Shown here piece by piece: positions 1 through 10,284 of a DNA stretch of 64,000 nucleotides. Within the stretch, counting starts at the first letter, position 1. The number at the start of each line of letters is the position of its first letter. The stretch comes from Bacteroidota bacterium (GTDB lineage Bacteria > Bacteroidota > Bacteroidia > B-17B0 > Aurantibacillaceae), in NCBI GenBank assembly GCA_017303905.1, contig JAFLBH010000005.1, forward strand, positions 291,151-355,150. The letters are read 5' to 3'. The notes beneath the pieces were generated by a model. It had not been told where the DNA came from and ran no database searches. It worked only from the letters and a program-made list of their open reading frames with translations. A program made the translations under genes and the position numbers.

Positions 1-1461
1 TACACCGGTAAAAATCAGTTTCACAAAGTATACTATCACAAAGTAGGAACCACGCAAGACAAGGATGAATTAATATTCGAAGATAAAATACATCCCAATT
101 ATAACTTTGGCACGCAGGTAACCCATGATGAGCGCTTTTTAGTTTTGTATGTAAGCGAAAGCACCAGTGGTGAAATGCTTATGGTGAAAGATTTATCGAT
201 TGCGAATAGTCCGTTTACCATCATCAACGGAACTTTTGATTATGAATACAGTGTGGTAGATAACATTGGCTCTAATTTATTTGTTAGAACTAATCATGGT
301 GCGCCAAAATATAAATTAGTAAAAATAGATGTGAAAAAACCGCAAGGCGAAAACTGGAAAGATGTAGTTGGAGAAAAAGCAGATTTACTGGAAAGTGTGG
401 CTTTTTGTAATGGTAAAATTTTGGGTTCTTATCTTAAAGATGTTTCGTCACACCTTTATATGTTTGCGATGGATGGTACTTTTGAAAAAGAAATTCCATT
501 ACCGGAATTTTGCAAGCTGAATGAATTACACGCTGAACGCGCCTATAAATTCTTCACCTATTCTGTGGTTCAATTCACCTCTCCATCCAAAAATTATTAT
601 TACGACATGGCAACTAGTCAGAGTATTGAAATTTTTAAACCGCAAATAGATTTCAAATCGGAAGACTATGTGACCAAACAAGTGTTTTTGGAAAGCAAAG
701 ACGGAACTAAAATCCCAATGTTTATTACCCATAAAAAAGATTTAGTTTTAAACGGCAACACTCCTTGTTTTCTTTATGGCTATGGCGGATTTAATATTTC
801 CATCACGCCTGAATTCAGAATTGACCGCGCTGTATTCTTAGAAGCGGGCGGAATTTACTGTGTGGCCAACATGCGCGGAGGTGGAGAATACGGGGAAGAA
901 TGGCATAAGGAAGGAACCAAATGCAAAAAACAAAATGTATTTGACGACTTCATTGCAGCTGCAAATTATCTCGTACAAAACAAATACACATCGCATCAAA
1001 AATTAGCGATACACGGCCGAAGTAATGGAGGTTTACTAATTGGCGCTGTTATGACTCAACGTCCGGATATTTGTAAAGTAGCGCTTCCTACAGTAGGTGT
1101 ATTAGATATGCTGCGCTTTCATAAATTCACAATTGGCCGTGCCTGGAGTGTAGATTATGGGAATAGCGAAAACAAAGAAGAGTTTAATTGCTTAATTAAA
1201 TATTCGCCCTTACATAATGTGAAGAAAACCAATTATCCGGCAACGATGGTGTTAACCGGCGATCACGACGACCGTGTAGTGCCTGCACACTCCTTTAAAT
1301 TTGCAGCCACGTTGCAAGAAAATGCGCAAGGAGAAAATCCGGCACTCATTCGTGTGGATGTTAAAGCCGGTCATGGAGCAGGAAAACCAACGTCTAAACA
1401 AATTGATGAATTTGGCGATATGTGGAGCTTTGTATTTTACAATTTAGGCATTAACTATTAG
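1..1461 (+). CDS. Prolyl oligopeptidase family serine peptidase (S9A), 5' truncated by window edge
   Basis: The frame is open from base 1, so the N-terminus lies outside the window; 486 residues are visible and the family is usually about 700. The first ~215 visible residues are the end of the beta-propeller, followed by the alpha/beta-hydrolase domain. The catalytic triad is complete: Ser341 in GRSNGGLL, Asp423 in GDHDDRVVP and His458 in AGHGAGKPT (visible-protein numbering). The HDDRVVP context is typical of S9A prolyl endopeptidases, which cut short peptides after proline. An internal TTG at 145 is not the start. Whether the enzyme is exported cannot be told without the N-terminus. Transcribed in the same direction as the secreted carboxypeptidase downstream, with a 58-nt gap. 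Confidence 0.93.
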   Translation, partial: YTGKNQFHKVYYHKVGTTQDKDELIFEDKIHPNYNFGTQVTHDERFLVLYVSESTSGEMLMVKDLSIANSPFTIINGTFDYEYSVVDNIGSNLFVRTNHGAPKYKLVKIDVKKPQGENWKDVVGEKADLLESVAFCNGKILGSYLKDVSSHLYMFAMDGTFEKEIPLPEFCKLNELHAERAYKFFTYSVVQFTSPSKNYYYDMATSQSIEIFKPQIDFKSEDYVTKQVFLESKDGTKIPMFITHKKDLVLNGNTPCFLYGYGGFNISITPEFRIDRAVFLEAGGIYCVANMRGGGEYGEEWHKEGTKCKKQNVFDDFIAAANYLVQNKYTSHQKLAIHGRSNGGLLIGAVMTQRPDICKVALPTVGVLDMLRFHKFTIGRAWSVDYGNSENKEEFNCLIKYSPLHNVKKTNYPATMVLTGDHDDRVVPAHSFKFAATLQENAQGENPALIRVDVKAGHGAGKPTSKQIDEFGDMWSFVFYNLGINY

Positions 1462-1519
1462 GGCTGCCCCCTTGCAATTGCAGACTTATTGATGTACCTT
1501 ACATTAATAATTCTGCACT

Positions 1520-3868
1520 ATGAAAAAACTTACGTTTACATTTTTATTGATTGCCGCTTGCAATCTCCTTTTTTCTCAAGTTGAAAAATACCATAAAGTA
1601 GAAATTACAGGCGCAGTAGGTATTGCCAAACAGTTATTAGATCTTGGCATCACCATCGACCATTCTGAAGTGAAGGGCGAGCAAATCATTAGTGAGATTT
1701 CCGAAAGTGAAGTGGCGATATTGAAACAAAATAATATTCCGCACAAAATAATTATTAGCGATTTAGCTTCTTATTATGAAGAACGCATCAAGCAAGATTA
1801 CCTCAATAAAACATTAGCGCCTGTTGACTGTAATGCGCCAACCGTTATAAAACCAAGTCGCTTTCATCTAGGAAGCATGGGGGGGTATTTCACTTTAGCA
1901 GAAATGCAAAACATTTTAGATAGCATGACTTTGCTCTATCCTAACTTAATTACAGCAAAACAAGCTTTAAGTCCGCAAAGTATCGAAGGTCGTAATATTT
2001 GGTATTTAAAAATATCAGATAATCCGGGTGTAGATGAAAATGAACCGGAAGTATTATACGACGCATTGCATCATGCCCGCGAAGCCGCTTCCCTTTCACA
2101 ACTTATTTTTTACATGTGGTATTTGCTGGAGAATTATAATACCAATCCGGATATTAAATTTTTAGTAGATAACACAGAAATGTACTTCGTCCCTTGCGTT
2201 AATCCTGACGGTTATGAATACAACCGTTCAACCAATCCGAATGGTGGTGGCATGTGGCGCAAAAACAGAAGAAATAACGGGACTACTTTTGGTGTTGACT
2301 TAAACAGAAACTATGGAGGTCATTGGGGTTATGATAATACAGGTTCCTCACCCACTCCAAGTTCGGATACGTACAGAGGCACAGCTGCATTCTCTGAACC
2401 TGAAACACAAGCCATGCGCAATTTTTGTAATGCCCGTCAATTTAAAACAGCATTAAATGCACACACATACAGTAATCTCTTAATTTACCCGTGGGGATAC
2501 ATTCCTAGTTTTTACACCCCTGATTCAGCAACATATGTAAATTGGAGTATTTACATGTGTGAAACAAGTCGCTTTTTATATGGTACCGGCGACCAAACTG
2601 TCAATTACGTTACGAATGGCGACAGTGATGACTGGATGTATGGGGAACAAACCAGCAAACCAAAAATTTTATCAATGACGCCGGAAGCAGGAGCTGCATC
2701 CGATGGTTTTTGGCCGGCCAGTTCGCGTATCCTTAATATTTGTAAAACAACATTCAATCAAAATTTAAACTTGGCAAAACTTGTCACCAATTTTGCATTG
2801 GTAAAAGATGCACAAGATCATTTTTTATTTAATAACGGTTATATTAAATATGATTTACAACGCTTAGGATTAGAAAATGGAAGCTTTACTGTTTCTATCG
2901 TACCGGTAGGAACCGGAATTGCTTCAACCGGCAGCGCAAAAGTTTATCCTGCATTAACATTAAATCAAAGTTTAACGGATTCAATTTCTTTCAACCTTAG
3001 CGGAAGTTTATCTTCAGGGCAAAACATTAAATATTTATTAGCAGTGAACAATGGTATTTATACACATTACGATACCATAACTAAAGTGTATGGTAATGCT
3101 GTCACTGTATTAAATGATCCATGCAACACCACTACCAATTGGAATGCCGGTGGTTGGGGTGTATCCACTTCCAAATTTAAAATTGGTCCGGGTAGTATTG
3201 CTGATAGTCCGGGCGGAAATTACAGTGCAAGTCAGAACAAAAGCATTAGCTTAATAACACCGCTTAATTTAACCAATGCAACTTATGCACATTTACAATA
3301 CTTCACCAAATTTCAATTAGAGAAGAATTATGATAAGGTGCAGATATTTGGTAGCATTAATGGAGGAAGTACCTGGCAACCACTTTGCGGAAAACATGAA
3401 ACCGCACCAGCCTCTTTTGGCGGTACAACGCCTATGTATGATGGCTTACAAGAATTATTCGTAAAAGAAGAGATGAACTTGAGCGATTATTTAGGACAAA
3501 ACTTATTAATTCGCTTCACCTTAACTTCCGATAATTTCGAAAATCAGGATGGCTTCTATTTTGACGAATTTTTGGTACGTAAATTGACTGCCACAACCAG
3601 CGATGTAAAAGACTTAGCCTTAAATGATGATATACGCATGTTCCCTAATCCTAGTAACGGACAGATAACATTAAGCAATAATGGAAACGAAAAATGGGAT
3701 ATTGTAATTTATAATGAGCTTGGTCAGGTAGTTTTAAATAAGGTGAGTTTAGCTGAAAATGAAAGCAATTTAAAATTAGATTTAAGTGCTTTACAAAGCG
3801 GACTCTACTTTATTGAACTCAGTAACGGACAGCAAAAAACAGTTAAAAAACTGGCTTTAAACCGTTAA
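1520..3868 (+). CDS. Secreted M14 zinc carboxypeptidase with T9SS sorting domain
   Basis: 782 residues. A signal peptide (MKKLTFTFLLIAACNLLFSQ) is followed by a short propeptide-like region. The M14 carboxypeptidase domain has zinc ligands His185 and Glu188 (HARE), and His315 in NAHTYS. The substrate-binding motif is DLNRNYGGHWG and the catalytic Glu389 lies in TPEAG. After the peptidase domain come beta-sandwich segments (about 500-700). The C-terminus, from FPNPSNGQ to the final KKLALNR, is a type A T9SS sorting domain, so the protein is probably exported to the cell surface or medium. Likely function: removal of C-terminal residues from peptides for nutrient acquisition. It is followed by an intrinsic terminator. 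Confidence 0.92.
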   Translation: MKKLTFTFLLIAACNLLFSQVEKYHKVEITGAVGIAKQLLDLGITIDHSEVKGEQIISEISESEVAILKQNNIPHKIIISDLASYYEERIKQDYLNKTLAPVDCNAPTVIKPSRFHLGSMGGYFTLAEMQNILDSMTLLYPNLITAKQALSPQSIEGRNIWYLKISDNPGVDENEPEVLYDALHHAREAASLSQLIFYMWYLLENYNTNPDIKFLVDNTEMYFVPCVNPDGYEYNRSTNPNGGGMWRKNRRNNGTTFGVDLNRNYGGHWGYDNTGSSPTPSSDTYRGTAAFSEPETQAMRNFCNARQFKTALNAHTYSNLLIYPWGYIPSFYTPDSATYVNWSIYMCETSRFLYGTGDQTVNYVTNGDSDDWMYGEQTSKPKILSMTPEAGAASDGFWPASSRILNICKTTFNQNLNLAKLVTNFALVKDAQDHFLFNNGYIKYDLQRLGLENGSFTVSIVPVGTGIASTGSAKVYPALTLNQSLTDSISFNLSGSLSSGQNIKYLLAVNNGIYTHYDTITKVYGNAVTVLNDPCNTTTNWNAGGWGVSTSKFKIGPGSIADSPGGNYSASQNKSISLITPLNLTNATYAHLQYFTKFQLEKNYDKVQIFGSINGGSTWQPLCGKHETAPASFGGTTPMYDGLQELFVKEEMNLSDYLGQNLLIRFTLTSDNFENQDGFYFDEFLVRKLTATTSDVKDLALNDDIRMFPNPSNGQITLSNNGNEKWDIVIYNELGQVVLNKVSLAENESNLKLDLSALQSGLYFIELSNGQQKTVKKLALNR

Positions 3869-3907
3869 AAAGTAGCTTTACTAATTTTAGCTTGGTATTC
3901 AATCATT

Positions 3908-3946
3908 AAAAAAAGGTTAAATGTTGCAAAACCAACCTTTTTTTTT
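3908..3946 (+). terminator. Intrinsic terminator after the M14 carboxypeptidase
   Basis: AAAAAAAGGTT pairs with AACCTTTTTTT across a 15-nt loop, and the 3' arm runs into a T tract. It lies 40 nt after the carboxypeptidase stop and before the next signal-peptide gene. Confidence 0.7.
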
Positions 3947-3996
3947 AAACTTAGCTTAATATTTGTAGTCAAACAGAAAACAATAAAAATAAACAC

Positions 3997-4398
3997 ATGA
4001 AAAAAATACTTTTAACATTAGCTGCATTTAGTGCTTTAACTTTTACAGCTGCCGCACAAAACGATGCTAAAAAAGCTGCTCAGGAAAACATGACACCTGA
4101 ACAAAGAGCAGATAAAGAAACAAAAAATGCTACCGAAAAATTGGGTTTAAGTACCGATCAGGCTGCAAAGTTTAAAGTATACTCTTTGGAGAGAGCAAGA
4201 AGCAATAAAGCTTTACGCGAACAAGCTAAAACTACAAGCAAAGAAGAAAGACCAAAATTAAAAGAGCAACGTAAAGCGAATAACGATAAATTCTTCGCTA
4301 ACGTTAACAGCATTTTAAACGCAGAACAACAAGTGAAGTGGGCTGAGCATAAGAAAAAAATGCAAGAGAAACAGGCAAAAAATGAAGCACACGACTAA
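3997..4398 (+). CDS. Small periplasmic Spy/CpxP-like protein
   Basis: 133 residues. A clear signal peptide (MKKILLTLAAFSALTFTAAAQ) is followed by a highly charged helical body. It contains MTPEQRADKETKNATEKLGLS, resembling the LTxxQ-type helical repeats of Spy/CpxP periplasmic chaperones and small Bacteroidota proteins with similar motifs. A second related element, LNAEQQVKWAEHKKKM, lies near the C-terminus. Family membership is inferred from composition and motif spacing only. A degenerate -7 box (TAATATTTG, one extra base in the spacer) ends at 3965. A strong hairpin follows the stop codon. Confidence 0.75.
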   Translation: MKKILLTLAAFSALTFTAAAQNDAKKAAQENMTPEQRADKETKNATEKLGLSTDQAAKFKVYSLERARSNKALREQAKTTSKEERPKLKEQRKANNDKFFANVNSILNAEQQVKWAEHKKKMQEKQAKNEAHD

Positions 4399-4416
4399 TA
4401 ATTAGTTTTAATTTTG

Positions 4417-4448
4417 AAACCGCGGCTAAACACCGCGGTTTTTTATTT
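4417..4448 (+). terminator. Strong terminator hairpin directly against the hemW start codon
   Basis: AAACCGCGG pairs with CCGCGGTTT around a 7-nt loop, followed by T5. Its tail ends 1-4 nt before the hemW ATG at 4450, leaving no room for a separate hemW promoter after it. Confidence 0.8.
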
Positions 4449-4449
4449 T

Positions 4450-5571
4450 ATGGCAGGCATTTATTTACATATTCCATTTTGCAAGCAGGCCTGCACTTAT
4501 TGTGATTTTCATTTCTCCACACTTTTAAAAAACAAACCCGAATTTGTAAAGGCACTTTGTAAGGAGATTGAATTACGTAAAGATTATTTAGAAACGAATT
4601 CCATCCACAGTATTTATTTTGGCGGAGGAACTCCGAGTATATTGTGTCAGGAAGAATTACAAAGCATATTCGACACATTAAAAAAATATTTTACCTGGGA
4701 TAAACAGATTGAGATTACATTAGAATGCAATCCTGACGACTTAAATAAAGAAAAATTAAAAGAATTGAAAGAAGTCGGCGTTAATCGCTTAAGTGTGGGT
4801 TTGCAAAGTTTTAATGATGATGAACTGAAATGGATGAATCGCGCGCATAACGCAAAAGAATCTGAAACCTGTATTAAAGCAGCGCAAGAAGCAGGCTTTA
4901 ATAATATTACCATCGATTTAATTTACGGTTCCAAATTTCAAACAATTGAAAGCTGGAAACAAACTTTACAAAAAGCCATTGATTTAAATGTGCAGCATAT
5001 TTCTTCTTACAATTTAACTGTTGAGAAAAAAACCAAATTAGGAATTGACGTGCTAAAAGGAAAAGAAAAAGAAGTGGATGATGAAAAAAGTGCCGAGCAG
5101 TTTCTAATCATGATTGAAATGTTAGAAAAAAACGGATTCATTCATTATGAAATCAGCAATTTCGCCAAGCCGGGATATATCGCTGTTCACAATAGTAATT
5201 ATTGGAAAGGAGAAAAATATTTAGGATTAGGTCCATCTGCGCATTCCTTTAATGGAAAAACGCGGCAATGGAATGTGGCTAATAATAACACTTATATTAA
5301 AGCCATTAGCGAAAACAGCACTTACTTTGAAATTGAAAATCTCACACCTGAAAACCGATACAACGAATATGTTTTAACAGGATTACGTACGATATGGGGA
5401 TGCGATATAGCTTACATTCAAAATAATTTAGGTGCCGAATATGTAAAGCATTTTGTTGATGAAATAGAAAAACAGAATATCTCTCTATACGAAAAAGAAA
5501 ATACCGTTTATCGTCTTACTAAAAAAGGGCAATTACTCGCCGATAAAATTGCAATGGATTTGTTTGCTTAG
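4450..5571 (+). CDS. hemW: Radical SAM protein HemW (heme chaperone / coproporphyrinogen-oxidase-like)
   Basis: 373 residues when started at ATG 4450, which gives the standard N-terminus [20 protein letters not shown]. An upstream in-frame codon would run through the terminator hairpin and is rejected. Cys11, Cys15 and Cys18 form the CxxxCxYC cluster for the 4Fe-4S/SAM centre. FGGGTPS and the conserved segment [20 protein letters not shown] follow, then the HemN C-terminal domain. HemW proteins are now seen as heme-binding chaperones rather than true coproporphyrinogen dehydrogenases. The stop codon overlaps that of the convergent der gene by four bases. Confidence 0.92.
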   Translation: MAGIYLHIPFCKQACTYCDFHFSTLLKNKPEFVKALCKEIELRKDYLETNSIHSIYFGGGTPSILCQEELQSIFDTLKKYFTWDKQIEITLECNPDDLNKEKLKELKEVGVNRLSVGLQSFNDDELKWMNRAHNAKESETCIKAAQEAGFNNITIDLIYGSKFQTIESWKQTLQKAIDLNVQHISSYNLTVEKKTKLGIDVLKGKEKEVDDEKSAEQFLIMIEMLEKNGFIHYEISNFAKPGYIAVHNSNYWKGEKYLGLGPSAHSFNGKTRQWNVANNNTYIKAISENSTYFEIENLTPENRYNEYVLTGLRTIWGCDIAYIQNNLGAEYVKHFVDEIEKQNISLYEKENTVYRLTKKGQLLADKIAMDLFA

Positions 5572-6878
5572 TTTTTCTTTCTAAACGATAGCACTAATGG
5601 TACGCCGCTGAAGTCAAACTCTTCACGTAATTTATTTTCTAAAAAACGCTTATACGATTCGGTAATATATTGCGGTAAGTTACAATACAAAATAATGGTT
5701 GGCTGATGCTTTAATTGCGTAACATATTTCACCTTTACATACTTTCCTTTAATGGCCGGTGGTGCAAAATTTTCCATTAATGGCAACATAAAGTCATTCA
5801 ATTTACGCGTTGGGATGTGACGCTTCATGACTTCGTAAACATGCATCGCTGTTTCCACCACTTTCATTAAACGTTGCTTCTCCAAAACTGAAATAAATAA
5901 AATAGGCACATCTCTGAATGGTGCAATACGCTCCTTAATTTTTTCTTCAAAATCGCGCGCACTGTTGGTTTCCTTCTCTACTAAATCCCATTTGTTTACC
6001 AATATCACTAAACCCTTGCGGTTTTTTTCTACTAAACTTAAAATAGCCAAGTCCTGCGCTTCGATTCCTTGCGTTGCATCAATCATCAAGCAACACACAT
6101 CACAGTTTTCAATCGCGTTAATAGTACGCATCACGCTATAAAATTCAAGGTCTTCATGGACCTTTGCCTTTTTACGCATTCCGGCTGTATCAATTAACCA
6201 GAAGTCGTAACCAAATTTTGTGTAGCGAGAGTTAATCGTATCGCGTGTAGTTCCGGCGATAGGCGTAACAATATTTCTTTCTTCACCCAATAAAGCGTTG
6301 GTTAAAGAAGATTTCCCAACGTTCGGGCGACCTACAATAGCAATACGTGGTAATTCAATATCATTTAATGCCTTTTCTTCAGGCGGTAAAATTTTTACTA
6401 AAGCATCCAATAAATCACCGGTACCACTTCCATTGATGGCAGAAACAGTATACACCTCTCCTAATCCCAACTGATAAAAATCGGCAGCATAGGCAGCGCG
6501 TTCGTGATTATCTACCTTATTCGCTACTAACAAAACTTTCTTGCCTTTACTCTTGCGAATAATCCTAGCTACTTCTTTGTCGTAATCCGTTACACCTTCA
6601 TTCACATCCACCACAAATAACAAAGCGCTACTTTCATCAATAGCAATTTGTACCTGGCGGCGAATTTCATCTTCAAAAACATCGTCACTTCCTTGTATAT
6701 AACCACCGGTATCAATTAAAGAAAATTCAACGCCATTCCAGGTTCCCTTTCCATAATGGCGGTCGCGCGTAACACCGGCAACTTCGTCAACAATAGCCTG
6801 ACGGGTTTCGGTAATACGATTAAAAAGGGTTGATTTCCCTACGTTGGGACGGCCTACTATGGCAACAATGTTTGGCAT
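5568..6878 (-). CDS. der: Ribosome biogenesis GTPase Der (EngA)
   Basis: 436 residues, the normal Der length. There are two tandem G domains: G1 loops [14 protein letters not shown] (near residue 8) and [16 protein letters not shown] (near 185), DTGG and DTAG G3 motifs, and NKVD and NKWD G4 motifs. A KH-like C-terminal domain follows, ending in a basic tail (SFRKKN). Der assists 50S subunit maturation. The gene has its own promoter-like box only 7 nt before the ATG, and its 3' end overlaps hemW by 4 nt on the opposite strand. Confidence 0.97.
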   Translation of the reverse strand: MPNIVAIVGRPNVGKSTLFNRITETRQAIVDEVAGVTRDRHYGKGTWNGVEFSLIDTGGYIQGSDDVFEDEIRRQVQIAIDESSALLFVVDVNEGVTDYDKEVARIIRKSKGKKVLLVANKVDNHERAAYAADFYQLGLGEVYTVSAINGSGTGDLLDALVKILPPEEKALNDIELPRIAIVGRPNVGKSSLTNALLGEERNIVTPIAGTTRDTINSRYTKFGYDFWLIDTAGMRKKAKVHEDLEFYSVMRTINAIENCDVCCLMIDATQGIEAQDLAILSLVEKNRKGLVILVNKWDLVEKETNSARDFEEKIKERIAPFRDVPILFISVLEKQRLMKVVETAMHVYEVMKRHIPTRKLNDFMLPLMENFAPPAIKGKYVKVKYVTQLKHQPTIILYCNLPQYITESYKRFLENKLREEFDFSGVPLVLSFRKKN

Positions 6879-6885
6879 AACGGCG

Positions 6886-6893
6886 CAAAAGTA
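6886..6893 (-). promoter_or_regulatory. -7 promoter box of der
   Basis: Read on the minus strand this is TACTTTTG, a perfect TAnnTTTG Bacteroidota -7 element. Only 7 nt separate it from the der ATG, implying a leaderless or very short 5' UTR. No good -33 TTTG is seen. Confidence 0.5.
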
Positions 6894-7027
6894 CTAATAA
6901 TTTCGGGATTAATTGGGAGTTTAATGATTGGGTTAAGTCAATAAACTAAAGAATATCATTGATTTGCAAGTCCATTGCTGCAGATAACGCGGATAAATAT
7001 AGAGTTTGATCTATATATATAATAAGT

Positions 7028-7095
7028 TGCACGCTGAGACGCAAAGACGCAGAGAGTTTTCTTTACTTCTCTTTCCTCTCTGTTCCTCTGTGGTA
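7028..7095. repeat. Dispersed-repeat-like GACGCA/CTCTGTGG intergenic element
   Basis: The intergenic segment contains GACGCAAAGACGCAGAGAG followed by a pyrimidine-rich TCTCTTTCCTCTCTG part and CTCTGTGG. Sequences of this kind recur as dispersed non-coding repeats in many environmental bacterial genomes (general recollection). Only one copy is present in this window, so repetitiveness cannot be proven here. It lies just beyond the 3' end of the propeller-SpoIIE gene. Confidence 0.4.
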
Positions 7096-7101
7096 AATGA
7101 T

Positions 7102-10100
7102 TTAAACCCGAATACCAATAACACATACGTCGTCTACTTGCTCCAAATTGCCTTTCCAGCTATTAAATTGCTTATGTAGCTCTTCCCTTTGTATAGATAA
7201 TTCCAAATTATGAAGGCTCAGTAAAAGTTCATTAAGTTGTTTGTATTTAAACTTTTTGCCCTTTGGTCCGCCAAATTGATCTGCAAAACCGTCCGTATAC
7301 AAATAAAGCGTATCGCCCTTTTGCAATTCAACTCTGTATGTTTTGAAAGATTCCTGACGTTCACCCTGTCCCACCGGCATCTTATCCGCACTTAACTCAG
7401 CCAATTTTCCATCACGAATTAAAATCGGTTTGTTATGCGCCGATGCATAGGTGAAATAATTTTGATTTTTATTGTAGCAAATTAAAATTCCATCCATACC
7501 ATCACGTCCTCCATCCTGAGAAACATTTTCAATTAAACGTGAACGCACATAATTGAATACATCGCCCGGTTCCGTGATTTTCTTTTCGTTAATGGCTTCA
7601 TTTAAAAAACTAATATTTAATAAACTCATGAATGCGCCCGGCACACCATGACCCGTACTGTCACATACTGCAAGATAGAAATTACCATTATCCGCAGAAG
7701 ATTTAGCATACGTTGCCCAATAAAAATCGCCACTCACAATATCTTTTGGTTTGAAGAAAACAAAGTTGTCAGAAATATGCTCGCTTATGAATTCAGCATG
7801 CGCTAATAGAGTTGACTGAATTCTTTTCGCATACTGAATGCTATCTGTAATCTCCTTATTCTTTTCTTCAACTAAATTTTTCTGCTGTACAATTTCCGAG
7901 GTTCTTTCCTTTACAACTTGCTCTAACTTTTCTTTTTCCTGCTTCAAACGCTTCGTTCGCCATTGAACTGTTCCGAAATAAATAACTGCGCCAACCAGCA
8001 GATATGACAAATAGGCCCACCAGGTTTTATACCACGGAGGCAAAATTTCGAATGCGAACTTTACTTCCTCCTTATTCCAAACACCATCATTATTACAAGC
8101 TATTACTTTAAAAACATATTTACCCGGCTGCAATCCTGAATAAGTGGCTTCTGTTTTATTTGTTACCGGCGACCAATCCTTATCAGCGCCTTCCAACCAA
8201 AATCTATATCTAACTTTTTCGGGCGCAGCATAACTTATACCAACAAAATTAAAAGTAAGATGATTATTAAAATAAGGTAATTGCAAGTTCACGGGTAAGG
8301 CAGTTGCAGGATGAATGCTATCGCAAAAAGGTTTAAAGTTAGCAGGCTCAAAAAATAATTTGATATCCGTTATTTGAGTGAGTGGTTCTTTTGCATTTAC
8401 AAAATCCTCTTCAGCGTTGTAACAGCTTAAACCGGATTTAGTGCCGAACCAAAGTTTACCGTCGGAAGTTTTATAAAGCGCGTTACGCAAACATTCAAGA
8501 GCCGGAAATCCCTCTTCTGCCCCATAGTGTCGTACATTTATTTTTCCGGATTTATTAAAGAGATCGATATCGATTTTATCTAACCCTTTTGCGGTGGCGA
8601 CCCATAAGTTATTTTGCTCATCGAATAAAATTCCGTTACACGCATCATCACTCAATCCATTTGCCGTTGAAATCGTGTGAAATTTCTTGCCATCAAATTT
8701 AGCCACACCACCACCGTAAGTTCCCACCCATAAATTACCTTGTTTATCCTCACGTGCCGCCATCACGTTATTGTTTGGCAATCCGTTTGAAGTTTTAAAA
8801 TAGCTGAATTCATTGCCGCTTAGTTTACACAATCCGCCATCCCATGTACAAACCCAAAGATTATTTTTAGAATCAGGATAAAATGAATAGATATACAAAC
8901 TACTTAATCCATCGTTCACTGTATAGTTTAAAAATGTTTTTCCATCAAACTTTGTGACACCACCCGACCAGGAACCCATCCACAAATTACCTGTATTATC
9001 GATTGCCATGGCAGTGGCGGGAAACGCTTTTATTCCATCTTTTTCATTGTACTTTTTCAACTTCGCGTCCTTATAATAATAAATTGCCTTAGTGGTTGAG
9101 AACCAAATTCCATTCTGCTTATCCTTCACGATGGAGAAAACAGTTTCATTTGCAATTTCTCTAATCGGTGTAGTTATCTCTCCTTTGTGCAAAATATTTA
9201 AACCATTACCGCTTCCTATCCAAAGTTTACCGTCATTATCTTGCACCATACATTGCGCGGAGTTGTGGAGTAATCTGTCAGCCGTTGTATAATGAATAAA
9301 TCGATTTCCCGAAAACTTCGTGAGGCCATAACCCCAACAACTCAACCATAAATTACTTTCATGATCTTTGAAAATATTGTAAATAATATTTCCGGGCAAT
9401 CCGTTTTTTACAGACATGCGAGAAGTTGTTTGCGTTTTGTAATTGTAACAAACTACACCTGTACCACTGGTTGCAAAATAAAGTGTTGATTTACCATCGT
9501 CAACTGCTTTAAAAACAAGCGTGCTATCCAAGAGAGGATTTGAAAATTTAGCGATGCTAGGTTCATCGGCTTTATAATTAAATTTAGAAACTCCTTTGAA
9601 TGTATTTATCCAAACATTACCATTTTCATCTTCACTAAAACCCATTGCCGTGTGATAGGAAAGTCCGTCTTGCATGGAATAAGCCTTAAACGTTTTTCCA
9701 TTGTAAAAAAACACACCGCTTTCCCAAGGTGCAATCCAAATATTCTTCTTGGAATCTTGAAACACATGCATCACCGGAACTTGCGGTGGGTCATTTGCTC
9801 CGTTTAAATGTTTTACCTTTTTACCGTCGTAAATAAATACTCCTTGTTCTGTACCCAACCATATATTGTACTGATCGTCTTCCAGAATACTGTAAATCTT
9901 ATCGGGTACAGAATCGCCGGGTGCTGAGAATGGTTTTGAAATTTTACCATCGTAAATACATAATTTTCCACCAAGAGCTCCGATCCAATATTTACCTGTG
10001 TGGTCTTTAATTATTGGACGGGTTAAGTTACTACATAAACCATTTTTCTCTCCATAATTAAAAAAATCCTTGCCATTGAATTGAGAAATACCTCCACCAA

Positions 10101-10284
10101 ATAATGTCATCCAGATATATCCCTTTTCGTCTTGAATGATTTGTGACACTTGAGAATGCCCGAGGCCTTCACGAACATTATAAGTTCGGAAATTATATTG
10201 TTGTGCTTTGCTCAGATAAGCTGTGCAAAAAATAAAACCGTATATAAAAATTGAGCGCACTATATTCTGATACCAATTATGCAA
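7102..10284 (-). CDS. Two-component-propeller sensor fused to SpoIIE PP2C phosphatase
   Basis: 1060 residues. Signal peptide (ending LSKAQ), then about 12-14 WxGT-type propeller blades (roughly 30-640), a Y_Y_Y domain (~690-745), one membrane helix (~755-772), a coiled coil, and a SpoIIE/PP2C domain (~840-1060). The phosphatase metal motifs are intact: DIVSGDFYW, CDSTGHGVPGAFMS, YTDGFADQFGG and QVDDVCVIGI. Architecture suggests a periplasmic ligand sensor controlling a cytoplasmic Ser/Thr phosphatase. ATG 10284 overlaps the upstream gene by 25 nt. A GTG at 10260 overlaps that gene's TAG by one base and would give the cleaner signal peptide MRSIFIYGFIF, so it may be the true start. No STAS or anti-sigma partner is nearby. 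Confidence 0.9.
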   Translation of the reverse strand: MHNWYQNIVRSIFIYGFIFCTAYLSKAQQYNFRTYNVREGLGHSQVSQIIQDEKGYIWMTLFGGGISQFNGKDFFNYGEKNGLCSNLTRPIIKDHTGKYWIGALGGKLCIYDGKISKPFSAPGDSVPDKIYSILEDDQYNIWLGTEQGVFIYDGKKVKHLNGANDPPQVPVMHVFQDSKKNIWIAPWESGVFFYNGKTFKAYSMQDGLSYHTAMGFSEDENGNVWINTFKGVSKFNYKADEPSIAKFSNPLLDSTLVFKAVDDGKSTLYFATSGTGVVCYNYKTQTTSRMSVKNGLPGNIIYNIFKDHESNLWLSCWGYGLTKFSGNRFIHYTTADRLLHNSAQCMVQDNDGKLWIGSGNGLNILHKGEITTPIREIANETVFSIVKDKQNGIWFSTTKAIYYYKDAKLKKYNEKDGIKAFPATAMAIDNTGNLWMGSWSGGVTKFDGKTFLNYTVNDGLSSLYIYSFYPDSKNNLWVCTWDGGLCKLSGNEFSYFKTSNGLPNNNVMAAREDKQGNLWVGTYGGGVAKFDGKKFHTISTANGLSDDACNGILFDEQNNLWVATAKGLDKIDIDLFNKSGKINVRHYGAEEGFPALECLRNALYKTSDGKLWFGTKSGLSCYNAEEDFVNAKEPLTQITDIKLFFEPANFKPFCDSIHPATALPVNLQLPYFNNHLTFNFVGISYAAPEKVRYRFWLEGADKDWSPVTNKTEATYSGLQPGKYVFKVIACNNDGVWNKEEVKFAFEILPPWYKTWWAYLSYLLVGAVIYFGTVQWRTKRLKQEKEKLEQVVKERTSEIVQQKNLVEEKNKEITDSIQYAKRIQSTLLAHAEFISEHISDNFVFFKPKDIVSGDFYWATYAKSSADNGNFYLAVCDSTGHGVPGAFMSLLNISFLNEAINEKKITEPGDVFNYVRSRLIENVSQDGGRDGMDGILICYNKNQNYFTYASAHNKPILIRDGKLAELSADKMPVGQGERQESFKTYRVELQKGDTLYLYTDGFADQFGGPKGKKFKYKQLNELLLSLHNLELSIQREELHKQFNSWKGNLEQVDDVCVIGIRV

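Noticed and set aside
145..147. TTG as the start of the prolyl oligopeptidase gene
   Set aside because: The frame is open to base 1 with propeller-like coding sequence before it; the gene simply enters from the left edge.
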